A DNA stretch of 64,000 bases from the NCBI RefSeq assembly GCF_042675915.1, contig NZ_JBHTKL010000002.1, positions 150,308 to 214,307 of the forward strand, given 5' to 3'. Source of the DNA: Thalassobacillus_A hwangdonensis. GTDB taxonomy: Bacteria; Bacillota; Bacilli; Bacillales; Halobacillaceae. Shown piece after piece: positions 50,508-59,251 of this stretch (the stretch's first letter is position 1; the number at the start of each line of letters is the position of its first letter). The position numbers were made by a program, and so were the translations under genes. The notes below the pieces were generated by a model. The model searched no databases. It saw only the letters and a program-made list of their open reading frames with translations, and was not told where the DNA came from.

Positions 50508-51527
50508 TTGAAGAAACGTAGTGCAATGATCGTATTCGCCTCACTGATCTTCATCCTGCTCACTGCTTGCGGAGAACAATCCAAGGAGGATGTTGTTCAA
50601 AAGCTGGAAGAGCAGGTAGAAAAAATGAGCGGATATAAGACAGATGCCAGCATGACGATGAATACTGGAAAAGAGGAACAGAAATATCATATAGAAGTAT
50701 GGCATAAGAAAAAAGATTACTATCGTGTGAAATTGAAGCATGATCAGGATGAGCAGGGAAGCCAGATCATCTTAAGAAACAAAGAAGGTGTCTATGTCCT
50801 GACGCCTGCATTGAATAAGAGCTTCAAATTCCAGAGTGAATGGCCGGACAACAGCAGCCAGCCGTACCTGTATGAATCTCTGGTCCAGGATATCACCAAG
50901 GATTCCGACTCTACATTCGAAGTGATGGACGACTATTATAAGTTCACTACGAAAACGAACTATCAAAATAACAAATCTTTACCGTATCAGGATATCTATT
51001 TTGATAAGAAATCCTACCAGCCGGTTCTCGTGAAAGTCTACGATCAGGACATGCAGGCGCTTGTCCAGGTGCAATTCGGCGGCTTCTCTCAAGATCCATC
51101 ATTCAAGGATGAAGATTTCGATGTGCAGAAAAACATGGCTTCCGCACAGACAGAAGTACCTGTCATGAACATGGAGGGCGAAGAGCAGCCATTCATGGTG
51201 CTTTATCCTAACGAAAACATGGGAGCGGAACTTGTAGAAGAGCAGGAAGTAGACCTGGAAGACGGGAAGCGGGTCATTTTAACGTTTGAAGGCGAAAAGA
51301 ACTTCACGCTGGTTGAAGAAAAAGCCGAAGTTCAAACGACAAATGCAACCACGGCAGTCCCGGTCATGGGTGACCCTGTCCAACTCGAATTCACGGTCGG
51401 GAACATGAACAACAACACCCTTGAGTGGAATCACCAGGGGATGAAATTCTACCTTGCAAGTGACGACTTAACTAAAGAAGAGATGATCGCTGTTGCCAAC
51501 TCTGTCTCTGGAACTGCGATTAAATAA
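50508..51527 (+). CDS. ydcC: YdcC-like lipoprotein, LolA/GerS-type fold
   Basis: About 339 aa. The lipoprotein signal ends at LTAC (Cys18), then a LolA-like beta fold: VVQKLEEQVEKMSGYKTDASMTM near 28, LRNKEGVYVLTPALNKSF near 90, and SYQPVLVKVYDQD near 168. In B. subtilis ydcC also lies between the acpS region and alr and is linked to sporulation. TTG 50508 is nine bases after AAAGGAG; an in-frame TTG at 50499 abuts it. Probably membrane-anchored on the outer face. Confidence 0.85.
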   Translation: MKKRSAMIVFASLIFILLTACGEQSKEDVVQKLEEQVEKMSGYKTDASMTMNTGKEEQKYHIEVWHKKKDYYRVKLKHDQDEQGSQIILRNKEGVYVLTPALNKSFKFQSEWPDNSSQPYLYESLVQDITKDSDSTFEVMDDYYKFTTKTNYQNNKSLPYQDIYFDKKSYQPVLVKVYDQDMQALVQVQFGGFSQDPSFKDEDFDVQKNMASAQTEVPVMNMEGEEQPFMVLYPNENMGAELVEEQEVDLEDGKRVILTFEGEKNFTLVEEKAEVQTTNATTAVPVMGDPVQLEFTVGNMNNNTLEWNHQGMKFYLASDDLTKEEMIAVANSVSGTAIK

Positions 51528-51614
51528 ATTCCGTAGATAGCAGGCTCAGAGGGTCTGCTTTTATTTTTTGACCATAGTAACATGTGGAGTCCCATTGCTG
51601 TACAGGTAAGAACG

Positions 51615-51720
51615 GTCCAGGGAAACGACTCACTTTCCGGGGGTGTACGCTGAGCCTCCTCGGACGTACCGTCCTCCGGGGTCTCACCATGTACTTGTCT
51701 CCCCCAGGACATTGAATCAG
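51615..51720. repeat. Dispersed palindromic element, copy G (forward, diverged)
   Basis: Core words CTCACTTTCCGGGGG, GAGCCTCCTCGGACG and CCGGGGTCTCACC match the family. Arms GTCCAGGG (51615-51622) and CCCAGGAC (51713-51720) pair at seven of eight positions. The right end is shorter than in other copies. Apart from this element and a doubtful 46-codon frame, the roughly 480 bases between ydcC and alr hold no recognised feature. Confidence 0.7.
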
Positions 51721-51806
51721 CTCCTTGAGTATGCACCGCACGATGAAAATGCGAATGCATTTTCGAGGATCTCGCCGTTACCCTTCCCCTGCTGTTAAGG
51801 AGGATA

Positions 51807-51947
51807 ATGGGACATCATCAACAAATGATTAAGTTAGTAGTCCAAAACAAAAGCGAAAGCAAAACTATATTTGAAGCGAGCAGCTACCTTGGACCGAACT
51901 TTTCATACGGGAATGGAATCCAGCTTAACTTGTCGCTTGGTATTTGA
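51807..51947 (+). CDS. Possible 46-aa protein upstream of alr
   Basis: An open frame from ATG (MGHHQQMIKLVV...) to a TGA at 51947, with AAGGAGG only three bases before the ATG. No signal, no motif and no homologue recognised. It ends 60 bases before alr. The strong ribosome binding site is the only positive sign. Confidence 0.25.
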   Translation: MGHHQQMIKLVVQNKSESKTIFEASSYLGPNFSYGNGIQLNLSLGI

Positions 51948-52006
51948 CAGGTGTGGTCGGTCCATCAATAATAAATGAAAGGAGTTTGAGAGAGGAGATT
52001 CATGGT

Positions 52007-53188
52007 TTGGCAATGCAGACGTTCTATCGCGATTCCTGGGTGGAAGTCCGCCTGGATGCAATCGAGTATAATATTAATCAATTAAAACAACATATTGGTA
52101 AAGATAAAAAAATCTACGCAGTCGTTAAAGCCGATGCCTATGGACATGGGGATACACAAGTTGCAAAAGCTGCATTGGATGCAGGAGCTGCAGCCCTGGC
52201 AGTTTCCCTGCTGGATGAAGCCATCAGATTAAGAGAGTGCGGGTTTACTTGTCCGATCCTCGTCATGGGCTGGGTCCGGCCGCAGGACGCAAGCATTGCT
52301 GCAGAGATGGACATTTCCCTTACGTTTTTCCAGGAAGATTGGATCAAGGAAGTGAAAAACCTCGATCTCGCCAATCCGTTGAAGCTTCATATGAAGTGGG
52401 ATACAGGGATGGGCAGGCTCGGAATCCGTTCTGTTGAAGAAATGCAGGTCCTTCTCAAAGAGGTGCAAGAGGATGAACGTTTGATATTGGAAGGGATATT
52501 CACGCACTTTGCAACAGCGGATGATTCAGATGCTGCCTATTATCAGGAACAGCAGAAACGTTTGGGTGAGATGCTCACAGAGTTTAAAGCTCTATGGCAA
52601 GATCAGGTAAACGTCCACACGAGCAATAGTGCAGCAAGCCTTCGCTACCCGGGGAATGAAGAGGATTTCGTACGCTTCGGCATAAGTATGTATGGATTAT
52701 ATCCTTCTCCTGTTGTAAAAGGTGAAAGGCAGATAGAACTCCAACCTGCTTTTTCGCTTCACAGCCGCATCGTCCATGTGAAGAAGCTGAAGGAAGGGGA
52801 ATGCGTCAGTTATGGTGCAACCTACTGCGCTACAGAGGATACCTGGATTGCCACGGTTCCATTGGGTTACGCAGATGGTTGGATCAGGCGCCTCCAGGGG
52901 ATCGATGTACTAGTCGATGGTAAGCGGAGACCGATTGTCGGAAGGATCTGTATGGATCAATTCATGATTGAGCTTGATAAGGAATATGATGTGGGGGAGC
53001 AGGTCACATTGATCGGCAGGCAGGGAGATGAAGAGATAACAGCTGATGAAGTAGCGGCTTATCTTGATACGATCAATTATGAAATTCCCTGCATGATAAG
53101 TGAGCGGGTCCCTAGAGTGTATAAGAGCAACCAGCACATTGTAGACATTGAGAATTCACTCTCCACAAATAGCAGGAAAATGATGTAA
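52007..53188 (+). CDS. alr: Alanine racemase
   Basis: About 393 aa PLP enzyme making D-alanine for peptidoglycan. The PLP lysine is in YAVVKADAYGHG near 37-48, and the second catalytic base, Tyr, in SYGATYCA. The C-terminal GYADGWIRRL and VGRICMDQFMIEL are typical. TTG 52007 (nine bases after GAGAGGAG) is preferred; ATG 52013 is two codons later. It sits directly before the toxin-antitoxin pair as in B. subtilis. Confidence 0.93.
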   Translation: MAMQTFYRDSWVEVRLDAIEYNINQLKQHIGKDKKIYAVVKADAYGHGDTQVAKAALDAGAAALAVSLLDEAIRLRECGFTCPILVMGWVRPQDASIAAEMDISLTFFQEDWIKEVKNLDLANPLKLHMKWDTGMGRLGIRSVEEMQVLLKEVQEDERLILEGIFTHFATADDSDAAYYQEQQKRLGEMLTEFKALWQDQVNVHTSNSAASLRYPGNEEDFVRFGISMYGLYPSPVVKGERQIELQPAFSLHSRIVHVKKLKEGECVSYGATYCATEDTWIATVPLGYADGWIRRLQGIDVLVDGKRRPIVGRICMDQFMIELDKEYDVGEQVTLIGRQGDEEITADEVAAYLDTINYEIPCMISERVPRVYKSNQHIVDIENSLSTNSRKMM

Positions 53189-53330
53189 GTTCCCTTTTGA
53201 CGGGATAAATAAACATATATCCGTGAAAAAACTTGAGAACCCCTTTGCAATTGAGGCTTTTCAATGGTAGTATAAAAATGGATATAAAGACTGGTTAGTG
53301 AGAGAGTGTGGATGGTGGAGGTGTATGGTT

Positions 53331-53609
53331 TTGTCCGAAAGCTTGCATGAAGAATTAGTCATCAAACTTCCCAAAAACCTTTTGAATGAGGTCGACCATC
53401 TCATTCAACTCGAAAACGGTGATCGGAGCGATTTCATGTATCAAGCAACGAAAATGTACTTGCGTGAAAAGAAAAAGCGCCACATAAGAGAATCCATGCG
53501 CAGTGGATATATGGAAATGGCTAAAATCAATCTCAACATTGCTTCGGAAGCTTTTCAAGCTGAAGAGGAGGCAGAGAACACCCTTGAGCGCTTAGTGAGC
53601 GGGGTGTGA
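53331..53609 (+). CDS. ndoAI: Antitoxin EndoAI/NdoAI (MazE-type, RHH)
   Basis: 92 aa ribbon-helix-helix antitoxin. The N-terminal ELVIKLPKNLLNEVDHL is the DNA-binding fold, and the C-terminal SGYMEMAKINLNIASEAF and AENTLERLVSG are the near-invariant toxin-binding tail of Bacillus NdoAI. TTG 53331 matches the MSES start of homologues and lies nine bases after GGAGG. It neutralises the MazF toxin encoded four bases downstream. Confidence 0.92.
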   Translation: MSESLHEELVIKLPKNLLNEVDHLIQLENGDRSDFMYQATKMYLREKKKRHIRESMRSGYMEMAKINLNIASEAFQAEEEAENTLERLVSGV

Positions 53610-53613
53610 AGAT

Positions 53614-53964
53614 TTGATAGTCAAAAGAGGGGACGTCTATTTCGCTGATCTTTCCCCGGTCGTGGGGTCTGAACAAGGCGGCGTCCGCCCTGTACTTATC
53701 CTTCAAAACGATATCGGAAATCGATTCAGTCCAACAGTAATCGTAGCTGCCATCACTGCACAGATACAAAAAGCGAAACTGCCGACACACGTAGAAATCA
53801 ACGCAGAGAAATATGGTTTCGAAAGGGATTCTGTCATTCTGTTAGAACAAATCAGAACAATCGACAAACAAAGATTGACTGACAAAATTACAAAACTAGA
53901 TGAACCTATGATGAAGCGGGTCAACGAAGGCCTGCAAATTAGTCTTGGGTTGGTCGATTTTTAA
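53614..53964 (+). CDS. ndoA: mRNA interferase EndoA/NdoA (MazF)
   Basis: 116 aa toxin, a sequence-specific ribonuclease (UACAU in B. subtilis). MIVKRGDVYFADLSPVVGSEQGGVRPVL at the N-terminus and RDSVILLEQIRTIDKQRL near 75 are near-invariant. The start is TTG. A terminator overlaps the stop codon. Confidence 0.95.
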   Translation: MIVKRGDVYFADLSPVVGSEQGGVRPVLILQNDIGNRFSPTVIVAAITAQIQKAKLPTHVEINAEKYGFERDSVILLEQIRTIDKQRLTDKITKLDEPMMKRVNEGLQISLGLVDF

Positions 53965-53992
53965 AAAACTGCTCGAATGGGCAGTTTTTTTG
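53964..53992 (+). terminator. Terminator of the alr-ndoA region
   Basis: AAAAACTGC pairs with GCAGTTTTT (ACTGC 53968-53972, GCAGT 53981-53985), followed by T7. Confidence 0.85.
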
Positions 53993-54201
53993 TATTTTTT
54001 AGGTTTAGTGTAATTGGAACAAGGGTAAAGGTATCAGTATTTGATTTTCAAAAAATGCCAGGTGGTATATTAATTCTAAAATGTCTGTTAAAATTATATT
54101 AGAATAATAGCGTGGAACTCTTTATTTATTGATTATCTTTCTTAAACATGGAAGAATAATTACAACTATAAATTATCAAGAGTGGAAGACGGAGGGGCGA
54201 A

Positions 54202-55071
54202 ATGGATACGAAGATTAAGAACATTGTAATGGAAAATAGTAATGATATCGTCAACATGTGGCTGGAGGAAGTGCAGAAAAATAAGAACCAGGATTACATC
54301 TCAACCATTTCTGATGAATTATTCGACAGTACGAATCGTGAGTTCGTAAATGTAATTTTCACAAGCATTGAGAAACGCGGTCTTACAACAGAACTGGAGG
54401 ATTTCTCTGAACGTCTGATCAACCTTGGTTGGCCGTTGAGCTATTTGACAGAGGGGATTCAATCTTTCCGCAGAGTGACCATCGATTTTATACTTAGCAG
54501 ATCTGAAACTGTCGATTCCGACTATCTATCTGTTGTATTGAGGGCGGTAGATAATTGGGTCGACCCTATCATAAACCGGTTGGTCAACGAGTACTCAGGC
54601 AGCTGGGAACATATTGTTTCATTACAGCGGGTCGCATTGCAGGAACTATCTGCTCCACTGATTCCGGTGATGGAGAATGTGACGATCATGCCGTTGATCG
54701 GGACCATCGATACAGAGCGTGCAAAATTGATCATGGAAAATCTGCTTGATGGCGTAATCAAACATAATGCAGAAGTCGTGCTGATTGATATTACTGGTGT
54801 TCCGGTAGTGGATACGATGGTGGCACACCATATCATCCAGGCCGCTGAAGCGGTCAGGTTGATTGGATCGACATGTATTCTTGTAGGAATCCGCCCGGAA
54901 ATTGCCCAGACGATCGTCAATCTGGGAATCGATCTTACGAAATTCCCTACAAAAAGTTCGCTTCGCAAAGGATTCCAGTCAGCCTTGGAGCTTACCAACC
55001 GCAGAATTGTCGATACAGGTAACGATGAAGACACGATAGAGAATCTGCTTGATTCTCTGGATAGGGAGTGA
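54202..55071 (+). CDS. rsbR: RsbR stressosome co-antagonist
   Basis: 289 aa. The N-terminal 130 residues are the globin-like sensory domain. The C-terminal STAS domain (LSAPLIPVMENVTIMPLIGTIDTERA) holds the phosphorylatable threonines equivalent to T171 (GTIDTERA) and T205 (VPVVDTMV). With RsbS it forms the stressosome, which captures RsbT until stress. GGAGGGG precedes the ATG. It opens the sigma-B operon. Confidence 0.95.
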   Translation: MDTKIKNIVMENSNDIVNMWLEEVQKNKNQDYISTISDELFDSTNREFVNVIFTSIEKRGLTTELEDFSERLINLGWPLSYLTEGIQSFRRVTIDFILSRSETVDSDYLSVVLRAVDNWVDPIINRLVNEYSGSWEHIVSLQRVALQELSAPLIPVMENVTIMPLIGTIDTERAKLIMENLLDGVIKHNAEVVLIDITGVPVVDTMVAHHIIQAAEAVRLIGSTCILVGIRPEIAQTIVNLGIDLTKFPTKSSLRKGFQSALELTNRRIVDTGNDEDTIENLLDSLDRE

Positions 55072-55076
55072 GTGCG

Positions 55077-55433
55077 ATGAGAATACCTATTTTGAAGCTG
55101 CATAATTATTTGTTGATTTCCATCCAGATCGATTTGGATGACCAGACGGCGATCCAGTTCCAGGAAGACCTATTGAGCAAAATCCATGAGAGCGGTGCGA
55201 CTGGAGTCGTGATCGATCTGACGTCTGTAGATATTATCGATTCATTCATCGCAAAAGTGCTTGGGGACGTCGTGACCATGTCTGACCTTATGGGCGCGAA
55301 GGTCGTCATGACTGGCATCCAGCCTGCAGTAGCGATGACGTTGATCGATCTTGGTATTCATATGCAGGATGTTCCTACTGCGTTAGATCTCGAACAAGGG
55401 TTGATAAAACTTCGTCAGGAACTGGAGGAGTGA
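55077..55433 (+). CDS. rsbS: RsbS stressosome scaffold (STAS)
   Basis: About 118 aa. The STAS signature with phosphosite serine is IDLTSVDIIDSFIAKVLGDV, matching B. subtilis RsbS Ser59. ATG 55077 follows AGGGAG; an in-frame GTG at 55068 overlaps the rsbR stop. It traps RsbT until phosphorylated. Confidence 0.95.
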   Translation: MRIPILKLHNYLLISIQIDLDDQTAIQFQEDLLSKIHESGATGVVIDLTSVDIIDSFIAKVLGDVVTMSDLMGAKVVMTGIQPAVAMTLIDLGIHMQDVPTALDLEQGLIKLRQELEE

Positions 55434-55435
55434 GT

Positions 55436-55837
55436 ATGGACTTCCAATCCTGTGTAAATATAAAGAAGGAGTGGGATATTGTCGGTGCTCGGCAGCTTGG
55501 TCGTGATATAGCCAAGAAAATCGGCTTTGGTACAGTCGATCAGGCCAGAATAGCTACCGCGATATCCGAGCTGGCAAGGAACATATACTTGTACGCCGGT
55601 AACGGGAAAGTATGCTTCGAAGCCATTGATGATTTGAACCGCAGAGGTTTGAGCATCGCCGCAATCGATTCCGGACCTGGCATTGAAGAGATCAGTATGG
55701 CAATGGAGGACGGGTACACCACATCGGGTGGACTTGGTGCCGGATTGCCGGGGGTTAAACGACTGATGGATGAATTCGATATCATTTCAGAGCCTGGAAA
55801 AGGTACAGAGATTAGAGTGGTGAAGTGGCTCCGTTAA
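55436..55837 (+). CDS. rsbT: RsbT serine kinase/switch protein
   Basis: About 133 aa GHKL-type kinase. N box ATAISELARNIYLYAG near 40 and G1/G2 boxes IAAIDSGPGIEEI and GGLGAGLPGVKRLMDEF. It phosphorylates RsbR and RsbS, then leaves to activate RsbU. ATG 55436 lies five bases after GGAGGAG and two bases after the rsbS stop. Confidence 0.95.
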   Translation: MDFQSCVNIKKEWDIVGARQLGRDIAKKIGFGTVDQARIATAISELARNIYLYAGNGKVCFEAIDDLNRRGLSIAAIDSGPGIEEISMAMEDGYTTSGGLGAGLPGVKRLMDEFDIISEPGKGTEIRVVKWLR

Positions 55838-55853
55838 AAGGGGGTAATGGACG

Positions 55854-56864
55854 GTGAGTACGCTTAAGTTAGACTTGCAAGATTATAAAGATTTACTGAA
55901 AGAATATATACGGACCAAAGATGAGCAGGCGTTATATCAGGCAGAACAATTCAGTAAACATTCGATGCAGCATAACATCTCTCCGGAAGAAATCATCAAC
56001 ACCCATATCCAGTCCATGCAGGACCTATTCCCGGATTTACCGGATGATATTCAATCTGCGATGGATTTCCTGCTGGAGACGATGGTTTCCTACGGTCTAG
56101 CCTATCAGGAGCATCGAGCGCTGAGAGAAAGGCAACTGGAGCTTAAATCTGAGCTCTCCGTAGCGGCGAATATGCAGAAGACACTGTTGAAAACCTATAA
56201 GCCGGTCACGGAAGGTCTGGAAATTGGTGCGCTGAGTGTGCCTGCAAAGCAGATGAACGGGGATTACCATCATTTTGTTCATGATAATGAAGGTTCATTG
56301 GGGATCGCAATTGCCGATGTCATCGGTAAAGGTGTCCCAGCAGCATTGTGCATGTCCATGATCAAATATTCGATGGATAGTTTTCCGGAGCGCCAGATGG
56401 TGCCATCTACAGTGCTGGAAAACCTTAACCGTGTTGTCGAGCGTAATGTTGATCCGAGTATGTTCGTAACGATGTTCTACGGTCTGTACAATAAAGAAGA
56501 ACATATGTTTTATTATTCTTCTGCAGGCCATGAGCCTGGATTCTACTATGACCATTCTGAAAATACCTATCATGAAATCGATGCTTCAGGACTTGTGTTG
56601 GGCGTTGCTCCTGAAACAGAGTATAAGCAATATGAAAAGAAGATCGATGAAGGGGATATGGTCATCCTGCTGACAGATGGTGTTACAGAGTGCAGACAAG
56701 GGGACAGGTTCATCGAAAGAGAAGAAGTCCTTGATATAATCAAAAAATATGCACACCTTGAAGCGCAGCAGATCGTAGAGCAGGTATATAAACATTTTGA
56801 AAAACTGCAGGACTTCCAATTGAGGGATGATTTTACACTGATTATTCTGAGGAGAAATGTTTGA
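55854..56864 (+). CDS. rsbU: RsbU PP2C-type phosphatase
   Basis: 336 aa, the B. subtilis length. The N-terminal helical RsbT-binding domain covers about 1-85; the SpoIIE/PP2C domain follows (SVAANMQKTLLKTY, MNGDYHHFVHDNEGSLGIAIADVIGKGVPAALCMSM, ILLTDGVTECR). It dephosphorylates RsbV. The start is GTG after AAAGGGGG. The sigma-B promoter for the next genes overlaps its stop codon. Confidence 0.95.
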   Translation: MSTLKLDLQDYKDLLKEYIRTKDEQALYQAEQFSKHSMQHNISPEEIINTHIQSMQDLFPDLPDDIQSAMDFLLETMVSYGLAYQEHRALRERQLELKSELSVAANMQKTLLKTYKPVTEGLEIGALSVPAKQMNGDYHHFVHDNEGSLGIAIADVIGKGVPAALCMSMIKYSMDSFPERQMVPSTVLENLNRVVERNVDPSMFVTMFYGLYNKEEHMFYYSSAGHEPGFYYDHSENTYHEIDASGLVLGVAPETEYKQYEKKIDEGDMVILLTDGVTECRQGDRFIEREEVLDIIKKYAHLEAQQIVEQVYKHFEKLQDFQLRDDFTLIILRRNV

Positions 56865-56884
56865 CTGGTTAACAATAAGGGTAA
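56859..56884 (+). promoter_or_regulatory. Sigma-B promoter of rsbVW-sigB-rsbX
   Basis: GTTTGA (56859-56864), 14-base spacer, GGGTAA (56879-56884), five of six in each hexamer against GTTTAA/GGGTAT. The place, between rsbU and rsbV, is that of the autoregulatory promoter in B. subtilis. Confidence 0.8.
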
Positions 56885-56936
56885 TTCCTTCGTGTACCTA
56901 TATACTTTACGAAAACATGGATGAGGGGGAAAAGGT

Positions 56937-57266
56937 ATGAATCTGACGATTGATGTGACGAATAAAGAGCGCGTTTCGATCGTATCACTTGCTGGTGAAA
57001 TCGATGCGTTTACTGCTCCTAAGTTAAAAGAGACATTACTGCCACTTACGAAAGAAGATGGCAAAACGATAGAAGTTGACCTTCAGGAAGTGAATTATAT
57101 GGATAGTACAGGTCTTGGTGTGTTTATCAGTGCCCTTAAGTCAACGAAAGAAAATGACACAGAGCTGAAGCTGGTGCACATGCAGGAACGTGTTTACCGA
57201 CTGTTCAAGATCACCGGTCTGACGGAAATCATCAACATCGACTCTACGGTGCGAGGTGGAATGTAA
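56937..57266 (+). CDS. rsbV: RsbV anti-anti-sigma factor
   Basis: 109 aa STAS protein. The phosphosite serine is in VNYMDSTGLGVFISALKS near 56. Dephosphorylated RsbV binds RsbW and frees sigma-B. AAAGG precedes the ATG. Confidence 0.95.
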   Translation: MNLTIDVTNKERVSIVSLAGEIDAFTAPKLKETLLPLTKEDGKTIEVDLQEVNYMDSTGLGVFISALKSTKENDTELKLVHMQERVYRLFKITGLTEIINIDSTVRGGM

Positions 57267-57268
57267 TT

Positions 57269-57745
57269 ATGGAACCATTTGATTTTGTTGAAGTCAAGGT
57301 GCCCGCTAAGGCTGAATACGTAGGCGTCGTAAGACTGAGCATATCCGGAATTGCCAACCGAATGGGCTTTTCATATGAGGATATTGAAGATTTGAAAGTA
57401 GCCATTTCCGAAGCCATTACCAATGCAGTGAAGCATGCATATAAAGAAGACGACGATGGTGAGATCACCATTGGATTCGGTGTATATGAAAATCGATTGG
57501 AAATCATGGTAGCCGACCACGGAGGAAGCTTCGATCTGGCCCAGGTGAAAGAAGATATCGGGCCGTATAAGCAAGATGATTCGATTGAAGACCTGCGCGA
57601 GGGAGGTTTCGGACTGTTCCTGATTGATGCCTTGATGGATAAGGTGGAGATCAACAGCAAGTATGGAGTTATTGTCCTAATGACAAAATACCTGCATGAA
57701 AATGAGGTGGGTCTTGATGACGACCAAATCTCAACCACACAATAA
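57269..57745 (+). CDS. rsbW: RsbW anti-sigma-B factor/kinase
   Basis: 158 aa GHKL kinase: VAISEAITNAVKHAY near 47-61 (N box), VADHGGSFD near 81 and GGFGLFLIDALMDKV near 115. It binds sigma-B or phosphorylates RsbV. It starts two bases after the rsbV stop and overlaps sigB by 29 bases. Confidence 0.95.
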   Translation: MEPFDFVEVKVPAKAEYVGVVRLSISGIANRMGFSYEDIEDLKVAISEAITNAVKHAYKEDDDGEITIGFGVYENRLEIMVADHGGSFDLAQVKEDIGPYKQDDSIEDLREGGFGLFLIDALMDKVEINSKYGVIVLMTKYLHENEVGLDDDQISTTQ

Positions 57746-58511
57746 TAAGCGTGATGATGAAGTATATGAGTGGATCGCTTATCTTCAGGAGAATCCTAGG
57801 GATGAAGTGATTCAGGAAAAAATCGTTCTCGTCTACAAGGATCTGGTTGAATCCATTGCGAGAAAGTACTCAAAAAACAGCACGATTCATGAGGACCTCG
57901 TTCAGGTAGGGATGCTTGGTCTGCTGGCAGCGATACGACGTTACGATGCAACTTTCGGAAAGTCTTTCGAGTCATTTGCCATACCCACGATCATCGGTGA
58001 AATCAAGCGTTTCATCCGTGATAAGACGTGGAGTGTCCATGTTCCTAGAAGAATCAAAGAACTTGGACCCAAAATCAAAAAGGCGGCAGAAGAGCTGACG
58101 ACGATGCTGCAGAAGTCTCCTTCCGTAGCGGAAATCGCAAATTACCTGGAAGTTTCCGAAGAGGATGTACTGGAAACGATGGAAATGGGTAAAAGCTACA
58201 AAGCCCTATCCGTGGACCGGAAAATCGAAGCAGATTCTGATGGTAGTACAGTTACGATTCTGGATCTCGTCGGCAGTCAGGAAGACGGTTACGACCAAAT
58301 CGATCAGCAGATGCTCCTTAAGAAGGTGCTGCCGATTCTTTCCGAACGGGAACAGGAAATTCTGCAATGCACATATTTTGAAAATATGAGTCAGAAAGAT
58401 ACAGGTGAGCGGTTGGGAATTTCCCAGATGCACGTATCCAGGTTACAGCGACGAGCGTTGAGAAAACTGCGTGAAGCCCTGCAAGCAGAATCGACGGAGG
58501 CTTTCTATTGA
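57717..58511 (+). CDS. sigB: Sigma factor B (general stress)
   Basis: About 264 aa. Region 2 HEDLVQVGMLGLLAAIRRYD and SFESFAIPTIIGEIKRFIRDKTWSVHVPRR; region 3 ELGPKIKKAAEEL onward; region 4 LSEREQEILQCTYFENMSQKDTGERLGISQMHVSRLQRRAL. ATG 57717, inside rsbW, follows GAGGTGG. It directs the general stress regulon. Confidence 0.96.
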   Translation: MTTKSQPHNNKRDDEVYEWIAYLQENPRDEVIQEKIVLVYKDLVESIARKYSKNSTIHEDLVQVGMLGLLAAIRRYDATFGKSFESFAIPTIIGEIKRFIRDKTWSVHVPRRIKELGPKIKKAAEELTTMLQKSPSVAEIANYLEVSEEDVLETMEMGKSYKALSVDRKIEADSDGSTVTILDLVGSQEDGYDQIDQQMLLKKVLPILSEREQEILQCTYFENMSQKDTGERLGISQMHVSRLQRRALRKLREALQAESTEAFY

Positions 58512-59107
58512 GCGAACAACCTTCTAAACGATTGAATGTACAAAGTTTTCAAAAGGCGAAGAAAGGTAACTATTATTGCGGGGATAGTTACTTTTACAAA
58601 GAAACCGAGGATGCGTTCGTTTGTGCGCTTGCAGATGGACTTGGCAGTGGTGAACTTGCGATGGATTCGTCGAAGGCAGTCATAAAGACGATCGAAGACA
58701 ATCCGGAGCTGGAGATCGAGCCACTGATCAATAAATGTAATGAATCGTTAGCTGGAAAGCGTGGCGTAGTATTGGGGATTCTTCGTATTGAATTCAAATC
58801 CAATACGTATTCTTATTCTTCGATCGGCAACATAGGGATCATGATGATTACTGGTGACGGTGTGAAGAAGAGGAATATTCCACAGGCAGGCTACCTTTCC
58901 GGATTTCCGAGGAAGCTTGGTATCATGCGAGGGACACTGACTCCTAACATGATGTTCATTATGTTTTCAGATGGGGTGGACGACCGCCAACTGTCCTCGG
59001 GATTATTCAAAAATGGTGATCCATCCAGAATCATCGATCAATTCAAGAATGATAATGCGAAATTACGACAAGACGACACCACGTTGATTGCAATTAAATA
59101 CGATTAG
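58508..59107 (+). CDS. rsbX: RsbX feedback phosphatase
   Basis: 199 aa PP2C-like protein: FVCALADGLGSGELAMDSSKAVI near 37-59 and FIMFSDGVDDRQL near 155. It dephosphorylates RsbS and RsbR to reset the stressosome. The TTG start overlaps the sigB stop by four bases (TTGA), with GGAGG seven bases upstream. Confidence 0.94.
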   Translation: MSEQPSKRLNVQSFQKAKKGNYYCGDSYFYKETEDAFVCALADGLGSGELAMDSSKAVIKTIEDNPELEIEPLINKCNESLAGKRGVVLGILRIEFKSNTYSYSSIGNIGIMMITGDGVKKRNIPQAGYLSGFPRKLGIMRGTLTPNMMFIMFSDGVDDRQLSSGLFKNGDPSRIIDQFKNDNAKLRQDDTTLIAIKYD

Positions 59108-59108
59108 A

Positions 59109-59145
59109 AAAGATCTTATCTTTCAATGGATAAGGTCTTTTTTAA
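59109..59145 (+). terminator. Terminator of the sigB operon
   Basis: AAAGATCTTATC (59109-59120) pairs with GATAAGGTCTTT (59129-59140) with a G-T pair, followed by Ts. Confidence 0.88.
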
Positions 59146-59251
59146 TTGTCCGGATACCGTCCCTTCCCATCTTCGTTGCTTGTACCTATATGCGGAAAGA
59201 AGCGCGTTTTGATAGAATGGAGAATAGTTGAAAGTTCAAGGAGGTACTACA

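Noticed and set aside
53965..54201. Sigma-A promoter of rsbR (TTGATT with TATATT)
   Set aside because: The spacing is 19 bases and several other AT-rich combinations are equally good, so no single promoter could be chosen.
54522..55103. 193-codon open frame antisense to rsbR
   Set aside because: The opposite strand codes for a complete RsbR protein with conserved STAS motifs.
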